A stretch of 64,000 bases of DNA from DATFVA01 sp963811905 (GCA_963811905.1 CAWETK010000014.1:76783-140782); one strand, 5' to 3'; shown: positions 1-7,436, numbered from the stretch's first letter. The notes: generated from the sequence alone by a model not told the origin. Numbers and translations are program-made.

Positions 1-495
1 CCAACAGATATAAACGATCTTCTGGACCAGTATGTTAATCTTGCTTACCATGGTATGCGGGCACAGAACAAAGAATTTAATATTACCATAGAAAAAGATT
101 ACGATGAAACCCTGGAGAAGATAAATGTAGTTCCGCAGGATATCAGCAGAGTATTCCTGAATATTATTAACAATGCCTGCTATGCAGCTTATGATAAAAA
201 GAAAAAGAGAGAGAATGATTTCTCCCCGGTTATTAAGGTTTCTACTAGAAACTCAGAAGGTAAGGTCGAGATCCGTATTAAAGATAACGGTATGGGAATT
301 CCCGAAGATGTAAAGGATAAATTATTCAATCCGTTCTTTACTACCAAGCCAACCGGCGAAGGAACAGGTCTGGGGCTTTCACTAAGCTATGATATCGTCA
401 CAAAGATGCATGGCGGGAATATAGTTTTTGAGACTGAAGAAGGTAAATACACAGAATTTATAATAACATTACCAAAACATAATGAGGCAAAATGA
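1..495 (+). CDS. Sensor histidine kinase, C-terminal part (truncated by window edge)
   Basis: The frame is open from base 1, so this is the 3' end of a longer gene. The 164 visible codons hold the ATP-binding HATPase_c domain: an N-box (NIINNACYAAYD), the G1 box (DNGMGIPE), the F box (FNPFFTTKP) and the G2 box (GEGTGLGLS). The spacing fits a complete catalytic domain; the phospho-accepting histidine and the sensor part lie outside the window. The stop codon overlaps the next gene's start (ATGA), so kinase and receiver are probably translated together. By family knowledge it autophosphorylates and passes phosphate to a receiver, most simply one of the two that follow. The signal sensed cannot be told from this fragment. 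Confidence 0.93.
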   Translation, partial: PTDINDLLDQYVNLAYHGMRAQNKEFNITIEKDYDETLEKINVVPQDISRVFLNIINNACYAAYDKKKKRENDFSPVIKVSTRNSEGKVEIRIKDNGMGIPEDVKDKLFNPFFTTKPTGEGTGLGLSLSYDIVTKMHGGNIVFETEEGKYTEFIITLPKHNEAK

Positions 496-869
496 AACTG
501 TTAGTGGTAGATGATGAAAGTGATGTTCAGTTTTTATTTCAGCAGAAATTCAGGAAGGAAATTAAATCCGGGCAAATGCAGATAAGATATGCGTTGAATG
601 GGATTTCCGCCCTCGAATTAATAGAATCGTTTGAGGATAAGACTAATTATTTAATATTAACTGACATCAATATGCCAGAGATGAACGGTATAGAACTTCT
701 GAAAGTAATAAAAAGCCGTTATCCCGGATTAAAAGTGTTTGTAATAACTGCCTACGGAGATGAACAGAATTTTAATATGGCAAAGAAACTTGGAGCTGAC
801 GATTATTTTATAAAACCGCTTCAGTTTGAACTGCTGAAATCAAAATTAATTTATCCCGATGCAATTTGA
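492..869 (+). CDS. Stand-alone response regulator receiver protein
   Basis: This 125-residue protein is a single receiver domain without an output domain. The acidic pocket is D7/D8, the likely phospho-acceptor is D58 (LTDINMPEMNG), with switch T86 and conserved K108 (FIKP). It overlaps the upstream kinase by 4 bases (ATGA) and is followed after 11 bases by a second receiver protein. Its N-terminal half closely resembles that neighbour (both read VVDDE, then QKFR and IKS at the same spacing), which suggests tandem duplication. Single-domain receivers usually act by protein contact or as phosphate relays; which applies here is inference. Confidence 0.92.
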   Translation: MKLLVVDDESDVQFLFQQKFRKEIKSGQMQIRYALNGISALELIESFEDKTNYLILTDINMPEMNGIELLKVIKSRYPGLKVFVITAYGDEQNFNMAKKLGADDYFIKPLQFELLKSKLIYPDAI

Positions 870-880
870 GGAAAAAATAA

Positions 881-2050
881 ATGCATTTAGCAAAAATATT
901 AGTCGTTGATGATGAACCTGATCTTCAGTCGCTGATTCGTCAGAAATTCCGGAATAAGATAAAATCGAACGAATATGAATTTCATTTTGCGGAGAATGGG
1001 GCTGAAGCACTGGAAAAACTTAACAATGACGGGACGATAGATTTAATTCTTACGGATATAAATATGCCGGTAATGGACGGGCTAACGCTTCTTTCAAAAA
1101 TCAATGAGATGAATAAGAAATTACTAAGATCTGTTATAGTATCGGCATACGGGGATATGGACAATATTAGAACGGCAATGAACAGGGGTGCATATGATTT
1201 TGTTACCAAACCCATCGATTTAAAAGATCTTGAGATTACCATTGAAAAATCGCTGAAGGAAATCGAGAAGTATAAAATTGCTATGATGGCTCACGATACG
1301 CTTGTAGCTCTCAGGCAGGAACTTGATATTGCTACGATCATACAGACATCTATGCTTCCGAAGACATTCCCGGCTTTCCCCGACAGGAATGAATTTGATA
1401 TCTATGCCAGTATGATCCCTGCGAAGGAGGTGGGCGGAGATTTTTATGATTACTTCCTGATTGATAAATACAGGCTGGGAGTGATTATTGGGGATGTATC
1501 GGGAAAAGGAATTGCCGCCGCATTGCTGATGGCGGTATGCAAAACATTGCTTAAGGTAACTGCGGCAAAGGGAATGCCTGCGGACGACGTTCTTTCAGAA
1601 GTAAACAAGATGCTGGTGAAAGAAAGTCCTTCCAATATGTTTGTAACTGTTTTTTACGGGATCCTTGATACGAGAAATGGATCATTCGAATACTCGAACG
1701 GAGGTCATAATCCTCCCTGTCTGCTATCAGGTGACGGCAGTATTAAAGCAATCGATGGAGCGGGCGGACTTATGCTCGGAGCATTCGAGCTTTCAGATTA
1801 TAAATCGGATATAATAATGCTGAAGCCGGGCGACAGTATTTTTTTCTATACAGACGGGGTAACGGAGGCATTTAATGAAGAGGAGGAGGAATTTAACGAC
1901 CACAGACTTAACGCCCTGCTTGGCAGCCAGGGCAGTTCAGGCAATAAGGAAATCGTTGACAGGGTTTTCGCCGGTTTATCGGCTTTTACAGATGGGGCTG
2001 ATCAGTCAGACGACATCACCTGTATGGTCTTAAAATACCTGAGATATTAA
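881..2050 (+). CDS. Response regulator with PP2C-type (SpoIIE/RsbU) serine phosphatase output domain
   Basis: The protein has 389 residues. Residues 1-120 are a receiver domain (D10/D11, phospho-acceptor D59, K110). Residues about 120-155 form a helical linker. The rest is a SpoIIE/RsbU-type PP2C phosphatase, with AKEVGGDFYDYF, GDVSGKGIAAALLMA, SNGGHNPP, YTDGVTEAFN and the C-terminal QSDDIT motif, all carrying the expected metal-binding acids and glycines. Such proteins dephosphorylate an anti-sigma-factor antagonist or similar serine-phosphorylated partner when the receiver is phosphorylated. No antagonist or anti-sigma kinase gene is visible here, so the target is unknown. It is co-directional with the kinase and receiver and probably forms one operon with them. 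Confidence 0.93.
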   Translation: MHLAKILVVDDEPDLQSLIRQKFRNKIKSNEYEFHFAENGAEALEKLNNDGTIDLILTDINMPVMDGLTLLSKINEMNKKLLRSVIVSAYGDMDNIRTAMNRGAYDFVTKPIDLKDLEITIEKSLKEIEKYKIAMMAHDTLVALRQELDIATIIQTSMLPKTFPAFPDRNEFDIYASMIPAKEVGGDFYDYFLIDKYRLGVIIGDVSGKGIAAALLMAVCKTLLKVTAAKGMPADDVLSEVNKMLVKESPSNMFVTVFYGILDTRNGSFEYSNGGHNPPCLLSGDGSIKAIDGAGGLMLGAFELSDYKSDIIMLKPGDSIFFYTDGVTEAFNEEEEEFNDHRLNALLGSQGSSGNKEIVDRVFAGLSAFTDGADQSDDITCMVLKYLRY

Positions 2051-2236
2051 CAGCTTGTTCAAAATCATCCCCGGGCTCTGATTTCCGGCTCTCCCCCAGC
2101 CTTTTTCAAATGAAAATTGTTAATTGACTCTATGTCCCTTTATTCCAGCTAATTTTACTATCTAATCAACCGAGCTGATTTTTCTTCAATCACTGTTGAC
2201 TAATTACTAACCGTTAATAATAACAGGAGGCAACCT

Positions 2237-3367
2237 ATGCATAAATTTACCGGATTTTTGTATATTTTATTTTTCTTGCTGTTTACCCTCATTTTAAACA
2301 AGCCCGTTTTCTCTCAGGTTACCGATACTCTTTTTTATGATAGTTTCCAGGATATGTCTAACTGGACTCCGGTTGGTCCCCTGGGACAACAGAACTGGTC
2401 GGTTGTAAATTCCAATTATGCCGGCGGGAATTCGGCTCCGGAGGTACATTTCACCTGGGAATATTTGTTTATCGGCGACTCCTACCTGCTTGCATCCCCT
2501 GTTTTTACAGGAATACAGGGACACAATATGGAACTGAGATTTAATTATCTGGAGGATTACTGGTCGAATATAGTGTACGTGGGAGTGGCTATAACCGGCG
2601 ACGGCGGTAATTCTTATACGTCAATATGGGAGCTGCAGGCAAGCGGGAATTCGGGCCCTGAGGAAGTCACGGTCGACTTTACCGGAATTGATAACATGCA
2701 GATCGCTCTTTATTATACAGGAGACGCGAATGATATCGACTTCTGGTATGTGGATGATATTACGCTGATGGACCTTGATGCAGTCCCGGTGGAGCTTTCT
2801 TCTTTTACAGCTGCTGCGTTAAACGGGAACGTAATGCTTAACTGGACGACTGCAACGGAAACGAATAATAAGGGTTTTGAAATTCAGAGGGCAGGAAAAA
2901 AGAACAATGAGACGGAATGGAAAAAGATAGGATTTGTAGATGGCGGCGGAACAACATCAAAACCAGTTTCGTACAATTTCAGCGATAATGATGTGAGCAG
3001 CGGACAATATAAATACCGCTTAAAACAGATTGATTTTAGCGGTTCATTTGAATATTCAAATGAAGTTGAAACAGAAGTAAGCACTCCCGCTGAATTTTCT
3101 TTGAAGCAGAATTATCCGAACCCTTTTAATCCCTCCACTAAAATCAGCTTCAGCTTACCGGTGAATTCAAGGGTAAGCCTGAACGTATTTAATGTACTTG
3201 GGCAGAAAGTAGCCTCGTTAATCAACGGAAATATTTCCGCCGGAGAAAAAGAGATTACTTTTGACGCCTCACGATTAACAAGCGGAATTTACTTTTACCG
3301 GTTGGATGCTGTCAGCGTAGAAGGGAAGAAATTTTCCTCGACGAAAAAGATGATACTAACAAAGTAA
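2237..3367 (+). CDS. Secreted protein with type IX secretion C-terminal sorting domain
   Basis: A Sec signal peptide covers residues 1-27 (hydrophobic core, cleavage after VFSQ). Residues about 30-180 look like a jelly-roll/MAM-like beta domain, rich in aromatic residues and Gly/Asn and ending YVDDITLMD. Residues about 185-285 form a fibronectin-like module (VPVELSSFTAA, NNKGFEIQR). The last 85 residues are the T9SS sorting domain (QNYPNPFNPST, GQKV, SGIYFYRL). A strong AGGAGG ribosome site precedes the ATG and a rho-independent terminator follows. I see no catalytic motif; adhesion or carbohydrate binding would be a guess. Export by the SprA-dependent translocon is inferred from the sorting domain. 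Confidence 0.9.
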   Translation: MHKFTGFLYILFFLLFTLILNKPVFSQVTDTLFYDSFQDMSNWTPVGPLGQQNWSVVNSNYAGGNSAPEVHFTWEYLFIGDSYLLASPVFTGIQGHNMELRFNYLEDYWSNIVYVGVAITGDGGNSYTSIWELQASGNSGPEEVTVDFTGIDNMQIALYYTGDANDIDFWYVDDITLMDLDAVPVELSSFTAAALNGNVMLNWTTATETNNKGFEIQRAGKKNNETEWKKIGFVDGGGTTSKPVSYNFSDNDVSSGQYKYRLKQIDFSGSFEYSNEVETEVSTPAEFSLKQNYPNPFNPSTKISFSLPVNSRVSLNVFNVLGQKVASLINGNISAGEKEITFDASRLTSGIYFYRLDAVSVEGKKFSSTKKMILTK

Positions 3368-3386
3368 CCTCTATCAGCTCTTTCTT

Positions 3387-3414
3387 AAAGCCGGTTCAGC
3401 CGCCGGCTTTTTTT
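3387..3414 (+). terminator. Rho-independent terminator after the T9SS cargo gene
   Basis: An 8-bp perfect stem (AAAGCCGG / CCGGCTTT) with an 8-base loop is followed by a run of seven T, starting 19 bases after the stop codon of the preceding gene. Confidence 0.88.
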
Positions 3415-3472
3415 ATCCTCACTTCGTCTAAACTTGTTATTTTCCAGATTTATTGAATAACTATTGAACAAT

Positions 3473-3612
3473 AAGCGAAAAAGGCGTTTCCCCGCTAGAG
3501 AAGCGCTGCTTTAACCTGGATAAGCGGGACAGCGGTTCGCTTTACACTTAGGGAAGCGAAACAGGCGTTTCGCTTTACATTCGGAGAAGCGAAACAGCGT
3601 TTCGCTTTACAT
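3473..3612. repeat. Tandem short palindromic repeats (GCGAAAC...GTTTCGCTTTACA family)
   Basis: Two clean units occur at 3554-3575 (AAGCGAAAC, loop AGGC, GTTTCGCTT) and 3587-3607 (same 9-bp stem, loop AGC). Both are followed by TACAT. Degenerate units precede them at about 3473-3500 and 3522-3547, the latter ending in TTCGCTTTACA. Unit spacing is about 32-35 bases. Related units with a changed stem occur at 6525-6579. The repeats sit between a terminator and the start of the next plus-strand gene. Function unknown; they resemble REP/MITE-like elements or RNA hairpins. Confidence 0.8.
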
Positions 3613-3667
3613 GTTCATCCCCTACCATATCACTTACGCTCCTTCATTTAATGCTTATCTTTAATAA

Positions 3668-5314
3668 ATGAAATCAATATGGAACAATACTGCATACCGC
3701 ATTCTGATTATCATTACGGGTGTACTTCTTCTCTTATTCCTTGCCGTATTAATATTTTCAGATCCTATTCTGAACAGTCTTGTTAAGGACAAACTTTTAG
3801 CTAAAGCGAATGCTGGTAAAAATACAACCCTTCACATTGATGATATGAGCTATCATCTTTTTTCAAATTCAGTTGTAACATCAGGGATTAAGTTATCTTA
3901 TAAAGATTCTTCTTCAGGAGGGACTTCAGTCTATGATGTTAAAATCCCTTCTTTCGAAATCTCCGGGATCAACTGGTTCAATATAATTTTCAGTTCCGGA
4001 TTATCGCTTGGAACAGCTGTTATCAGCCGGCCGGTACTGCAGATTAAATCAGATCAAAGCAGGAAGTCACAAGGTGAGGAAAATAAACAGGGAAAAGAAA
4101 AGCAAAGGTACTCTCCCCTTTTCAATAAGTCGTTTATAAGCAGCCTTCCCTCAAGGATAAATCCGTTTAATCTGAGCAAGCTGGAAATCCGTTCAGGTAA
4201 GCTTTTCCGAATCTCTAAGACTGAGGATGAAACAACGAAAGATACAATCAGCAGTTTTAACCTGAGCATCAGCGGAATAAAATTAGATTCAACTGTGAGC
4301 GATAGTTCTCTTAAATATATAATAGCAGGAGATTTTGGTTTTGATGCTGAGAAAATAAAAAGATTATACGTAAGAGGAGGAAACGAAATTAAAATAGACT
4401 CAATTTATGTTTCCGGGGAGGATTCTCTGCTAAATATTAAAAACTTCTCCTATCAACCGTTTCTTTCAAGACAGGATTACTTTGCCAGGAAAAAATACAG
4501 AACGGACAGAAGAATTTTCAAATTTACGAACCTTGAGCTCAAACGTATCGACTTCAGCAGCGTTGTTCATAAAAGGATTTTTAATATATCTAAAGCAGCT
4601 GTAAATGATTTTTATATTGACATCCTTACGGATAAGCGTCTGCCGCTGAATCCTTCCTGCTGTCCAAAAATGCCGAATGAAATTTTACGTGATATGACAT
4701 TCGGGCTGGATATAAAGAAGATCACGTTAACAAACGGAGAACTATATGTTAAATCATTGCAGGATAACAGCGACACTGCGGCTGTAATACCATTTACCGG
4801 GATACATGCGGAATTTTCTGATATAAGCAATCTTAAGGGGAGCGATACCGAAGCTAAGATAAATGCGGAGGCAAATATGTTTGATGCCGGGAGGCTAACC
4901 ATGCATATGAAGATGAACCTGATTTCCGCCAAGTTGAATTTCAGCAATTATGGTAAACTTGATTCGATGAATGTTGAAGCGATGAACCAGTGGCTGAAAA
5001 TTGAGAACCTTGTAAGACTGACAAATGGTCAGGTTTCGGAAATCAGCTACTCAACAGATACAGAGAACGGACTTGCTCTGGCAAAGGTTACTCCCGTATA
5101 CCGCAACCTGAAAGTTGAGATGCTGACAAAAGAGAAAAACAAAAAAAGCATTAAAACCTTCCTGGCTAATGCTATAAAAATGAGAGATGCGAATCCTAAA
5201 GATGGGAAATTGAAAGTAGGCAGTCTCTACTATAAAAGAAAAAGTGACGACGCATTCCTGGACGTACTATGGGTGCCGCTTAGAGAAGCACTTGGTAAAG
5301 TTGCAGGATATTGA
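3668..5314 (+). CDS. Membrane-anchored protein of unknown function, possibly AsmA/TamB-like
   Basis: A single N-terminal membrane segment (residues about 10-32) is followed by roughly 515 residues of beta-rich sequence without cysteine motifs (apart from one CC) or catalytic signatures. The layout (short cytoplasmic start, one anchor, then statements such as DPILNSLVKDKL and repeated 'I.SI.I' strands) recalls AsmA-like or DUF748-like periplasmic proteins that bridge the inner and outer membrane; that is inference from architecture, not recognised identity. Residues about 130-150 are charged and low in complexity (QGEENKQGKEKQ). It stands alone, with repeats upstream and a polypyrimidine tract downstream. 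Confidence 0.75.
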   Translation: MKSIWNNTAYRILIIITGVLLLLFLAVLIFSDPILNSLVKDKLLAKANAGKNTTLHIDDMSYHLFSNSVVTSGIKLSYKDSSSGGTSVYDVKIPSFEISGINWFNIIFSSGLSLGTAVISRPVLQIKSDQSRKSQGEENKQGKEKQRYSPLFNKSFISSLPSRINPFNLSKLEIRSGKLFRISKTEDETTKDTISSFNLSISGIKLDSTVSDSSLKYIIAGDFGFDAEKIKRLYVRGGNEIKIDSIYVSGEDSLLNIKNFSYQPFLSRQDYFARKKYRTDRRIFKFTNLELKRIDFSSVVHKRIFNISKAAVNDFYIDILTDKRLPLNPSCCPKMPNEILRDMTFGLDIKKITLTNGELYVKSLQDNSDTAAVIPFTGIHAEFSDISNLKGSDTEAKINAEANMFDAGRLTMHMKMNLISAKLNFSNYGKLDSMNVEAMNQWLKIENLVRLTNGQVSEISYSTDTENGLALAKVTPVYRNLKVEMLTKEKNKKSIKTFLANAIKMRDANPKDGKLKVGSLYYKRKSDDAFLDVLWVPLREALGKVAGY

Positions 5315-5670
5315 TACCGGGCAGAGCTTAAGCGAAATGAACAGTATTCATAGGGATACGTATACCTGCCGAAATACATTGGAGTACTTTTCTTTCCGTA
5401 CAAATTCAATATTAAGCTGACGTCTATAGCCTTAACATTCAGACAAACCTGACCGGATATGGAGGTTGAAAGACAGCAAGTCTGCGATCGATTTAAAACC
5501 TTTTCCTCTGCGGGCGTGCTCTTCCTACCTCCGTCTCTCAGTCTCTCCCTCCCTCCCCAACTCAGTCTCTTTTAACAGACAAAATCCTATTCCATGGACT
5601 TCTGGTCTCAGACCTCTGATCTCCACTCTCTCCGTCTCTCAGTCCTTAAGTCTCTCAGTCTCCGTCTCCA
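5315..5670. other. Intergenic region with polypyrimidine tract
   Basis: This lies between convergent genes. From about 5516 to 5690 the plus strand is almost entirely C/T with recurring 'tctctcagtctc' phrases, and it runs into the 3' end of the minus-strand gene. No gene is supported. The same type of tract recurs at 17933, 32810, 54996, 59417 and 59694. Confidence 0.6.
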
Positions 5671-6123
5671 CTACCCTTCCTTCCTGTGAGCAGAAACAGA
5701 AATTTCATACTTATTAGTCGTGCTGTTTAATCCGCAGCGTACAGTGCAGGTTACACCGGGCTTATCTGATTGAAATTCACCGGAGGATAAAGTATCAACA
5801 GCAAATCCTTTACTTACCATATCTGCAATGTATCCGTTAAGGGCTGCCTGCCAGCTTTTCTGAGTTTCGTACAGCTGACTTGCTTCAGCCTGGAAAATAC
5901 CTTTTTCATCGGCAACAAATGATTTGCTGGAAACCAATGATTTATAAAACATCATCACCATTGATTTATTTGAATCATCTGTATAAACAGGTTTGCCTAA
6001 AAAGTTAATCAGATCTGCACGGCTTTTACCGATATAATTCTGCATATCAAGCTGTGAGAAAATTTCGGATGGAAATGCGAGTAATCCGAGAACTATCTGA
6101 AGAACCAGAAAGTATTTTTTCAT
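5671..6123 (-). CDS. Small secreted protein of unknown function
   Basis: This 150-residue protein has a clear signal peptide (residues 1-23, cleavage near IFSQ). The mature part begins with a helical segment containing a GKS-x-DL-x-FLGKPV stretch, reminiscent of SmpA/BamE-like small beta folds, but I do not recognise a family. Two cysteines (CTVRC) near the C terminus could form a disulfide. A good ribosome site (GGAGG) lies 6 bases before the ATG. It is the last gene of a minus-strand set: two very small membrane-protein genes (6244-6399, 6150-6263) lie directly upstream in the same direction, with only 26 bases before this start. Confidence 0.82.
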   Translation of the reverse strand: MKKYFLVLQIVLGLLAFPSEIFSQLDMQNYIGKSRADLINFLGKPVYTDDSNKSMVMMFYKSLVSSKSFVADEKGIFQAEASQLYETQKSWQAALNGYIADMVSKGFAVDTLSSGEFQSDKPGVTCTVRCGLNSTTNKYEISVSAHRKEG

Positions 6124-6149
6124 TTGGTTTCCTCCCCAAATAATTTCAA

Positions 6150-6263
6150 CTACGTAAGCAAATATATAATGTATCCGATTAAAAGGGGAATCAGAAGCAT
6201 AATTATTCCCTCAATAATGGATTTAAATCCTGATTTCGTGTCTTCATTTGATGCCTTTTTCAT
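6150..6263 (-). CDS. 37-residue single-pass membrane protein, unknown function
   Basis: The frame begins with ATG and is preceded at the normal distance by GAGGAGG. It encodes MKKASNEDTKSGFKS, then a hydrophobic segment of about 20 residues, ending YIIYLLT. It overlaps the upstream small gene by 20 bases and lies 26 bases before the secreted-protein gene, so the three form a compact operon. The strong ribosome site and clean membrane segment are the main arguments that it is real. Function unknown; very small membrane proteins beside transporters or secreted proteins often act as accessory subunits. Confidence 0.6.
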   Translation of the reverse strand: MKKASNEDTKSGFKSIIEGIIMLLIPLLIGYIIYLLT

Positions 6264-6399
6264 AATTATTATCCTCCTCGGAATTTTTAAATTTGTTTTC
6301 TTTTCTTTCCGAAGCGAACACCCTTACAAAGCAGAAAACTGTGAGGTAAATTATTATTCCCCAGGCACCTATTAAAAATATCCAGCCGCTAAGTTCCAT
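6244..6399 (-). CDS. 51-residue single-pass membrane protein, unknown function
   Basis: ATG at 6399 follows an AAGGA ribosome site. The protein starts MELSGWIFLIGAWGIII, has one membrane helix (residues about 5-27) and ends in a charged, Lys/Glu/Asn-rich tail. The layout (outside-in helix at the very N terminus, basic Arg-x-x then polar tail) resembles the small accessory subunits found with Na+-coupled transporters (MetS-like), but no transporter gene is adjacent, so this is analogy only. It overlaps the next small gene, whose ribosome site lies inside this reading frame, which suggests translational coupling. Confidence 0.6.
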   Translation of the reverse strand: MELSGWIFLIGAWGIIIYLTVFCFVRVFASERKENKFKNSEEDNNYEKGIK

Positions 6400-6524
6400 C
6401 GTTTTTCCTTAAAGGTTAGTGAATTAAAAAACCTTAGCTATATTGATTCTTTTCGTGATGCTTTTGCATCGGTATTTTTCTTTCGTTAACCGGTTTCTAT
6501 TAATTTATGTTTATTGCGTTTTTG

Positions 6525-6580
6525 AGCGAATCAGCGATTCGCTTTACAAATCCTGAGCGAATCAGCGATTCGCTTTACAG
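6525..6580. repeat. Two tandem short palindromes (GCGAATC...GATTCGCTTTACA)
   Basis: Two units at 6525-6548 and 6556-6579 share an 8-bp stem (AGCGAATC / GATTCGCT), loop AGC, and the tail TTACA; spacing is 31 bases. Compared with the units at 3554-3607, one stem pair is swapped (A-T to T-A) on both arms, so pairing is preserved. Confidence 0.8.
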
Positions 6581-6668
6581 TTAGCGCAGTCAGTCTCACA
6601 TTTTTGCACTCTGAAAAATGTCTGTCCGCAACAGATTATTATTTTTATTAAATGATGAGTGTTAAATA

Positions 6669-7043
6669 TTATATAGAGTATGGAGGAGGACGCGGGTGGT
6701 CGATAGAGAGAAGGATTTCGAAAATTGCCGGAATATCTTCGGGGACGATGAAATGATAATTGCCTGATGGCCGTAAGCAGTTTAATCCCGCAGTTCCAGT
6801 GTAATTAAGAGAATACCAAAACCTCGATTCAGTGTCACCGGAATTCCTGAGTTTTTTGTTCTCTTCAATTCCATTAAAGAATGAGCTGATAACCTGCGAG
6901 TTCAGAAGATATGATTCATCCTGTTCTGCAAAACGGTAACTTACCTGCTGCATTAAAAGAAAGGACGAGAACGACCATGCAGCAAAGTAGCTGAAAAAGA
7001 GTATTCTGCCTATCCGGACTAATATTTTATTTGTATTGTTCAA
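6669..7043 (-). CDS. Small membrane-anchored protein with proline-rich C terminus (possible PPP-tail family member)
   Basis: The 124-residue product has an N-terminal membrane segment (residues about 12-32), a soluble part of about 90 residues and the C-terminal sequence HPRPPPYSI. The layout (one membrane segment, short extracytoplasmic domain, PPP close to the end) matches the proteins at 9711-10253 and 24298-24834, although the middle is not clearly alignable. It is co-directional with and downstream of a TonB-dependent receptor gene, separated by a terminator and a 512-base region rich in palindromes. A metal- or receptor-linked role is only suggested by this neighbourhood. Confidence 0.65.
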   Translation of the reverse strand: MNNTNKILVRIGRILFFSYFAAWSFSSFLLMQQVSYRFAEQDESYLLNSQVISSFFNGIEENKKLRNSGDTESRFWYSLNYTGTAGLNCLRPSGNYHFIVPEDIPAIFEILLSIDHPRPPPYSI

Positions 7044-7225
7044 GCAAAAGAATTAAGATTTGTTTAAACATATTGAGGAATCTGATGATAATCAATGGAG
7101 AGTATTTCACTATCAGCCTAAAGGTATGTTGCCTGAAAACTGCACTAACCCTCGTCAAAAGACTGTAAGACAGACAGGTTCCAGGTATGAATATCAGGTA
7201 ATTTTATGATGATAATTTCAACAGT

Positions 7226-7242
7226 ACTGACAAAATGTCAGT
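7226..7242. promoter_or_regulatory. Operator-like palindrome ACTGAC-N5-GTCAGT
   Basis: Perfect 6-bp half-sites flank AAAAT. The identical half-sites and spacing occur upstream of the heat-shock operon (40794-40810). It lies 183-199 bases upstream of the 124-residue gene on the minus strand. Confidence 0.5.
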
Positions 7243-7320
7243 TGCCGTGGTTATGCCGTATTTATCTCGGGGAAGTCCCGTATTAGTCCCGTATTTGAAC
7301 TCAAAATGAGACAGCTTGAA

Positions 7321-7350
7321 AACAGCGAAAATATGCAATTTTCGGCTGTT
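7321..7350. other. Imperfect 30-base palindrome
   Basis: AACAGC-GAAAAT, centre ATGCA, ATTTTC-G-GCTGTT: 12 paired bases on each arm with a single bulged G. No T run follows on either strand, so it is more likely an RNA structure or a binding site than a terminator. Confidence 0.5.
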
Positions 7351-7365
7351 GAATAATATTACATA

Positions 7366-7378
7366 TGACAAAATGTCA
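7366..7378. promoter_or_regulatory. Palindrome TGACA-AAA-TGTCA
   Basis: The core equals that of the palindrome at 7226-7242 but the outer C/G pair is lost. It could be a weaker second site for the same regulator. Confidence 0.4.
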
Positions 7379-7436
7379 AACTATATTCAGTCTGAATAAG
7401 CCAAACCTGAAGCAGGCACCATCTAACATTTTCTTA

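Larger units (their letters stand above)
3368..3667. other. Intergenic region with terminator and palindromic repeats
   Basis: The 300 bases between two plus-strand genes hold the terminator at 3387-3414 and the palindromic repeat cluster at 3473-3612. I see no supported small gene and no clear ribosome site in front of the ATG at 3668. Confidence 0.6.

Noticed and set aside
3473..3612. CRISPR array
   Set aside because: Units are palindromes in tandem without unique spacers of constant length, and no cas gene is present.
5466..5717. 83-codon plus-strand frame over the polypyrimidine tract
   Set aside because: Ser/Leu/Pro-rich product is a by-product of C/T low complexity and the frame overlaps the end of a real minus-strand gene.
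6124..6375. 83-codon plus-strand frame
   Set aside because: Antisense to the two small membrane-protein genes, which have ribosome sites; the plus frame has none.
6457..6470. GATGC-TTTT-GCATC hairpin as a terminator
   Set aside because: Five-bp stem with only a broken T run; too weak to call.
7060..7209. 49-codon TTG-started frame on the plus strand
   Set aside because: Open and of gene-like composition, but no ribosome site, no recognised motif and it sits among palindromic elements; not enough to call a gene.
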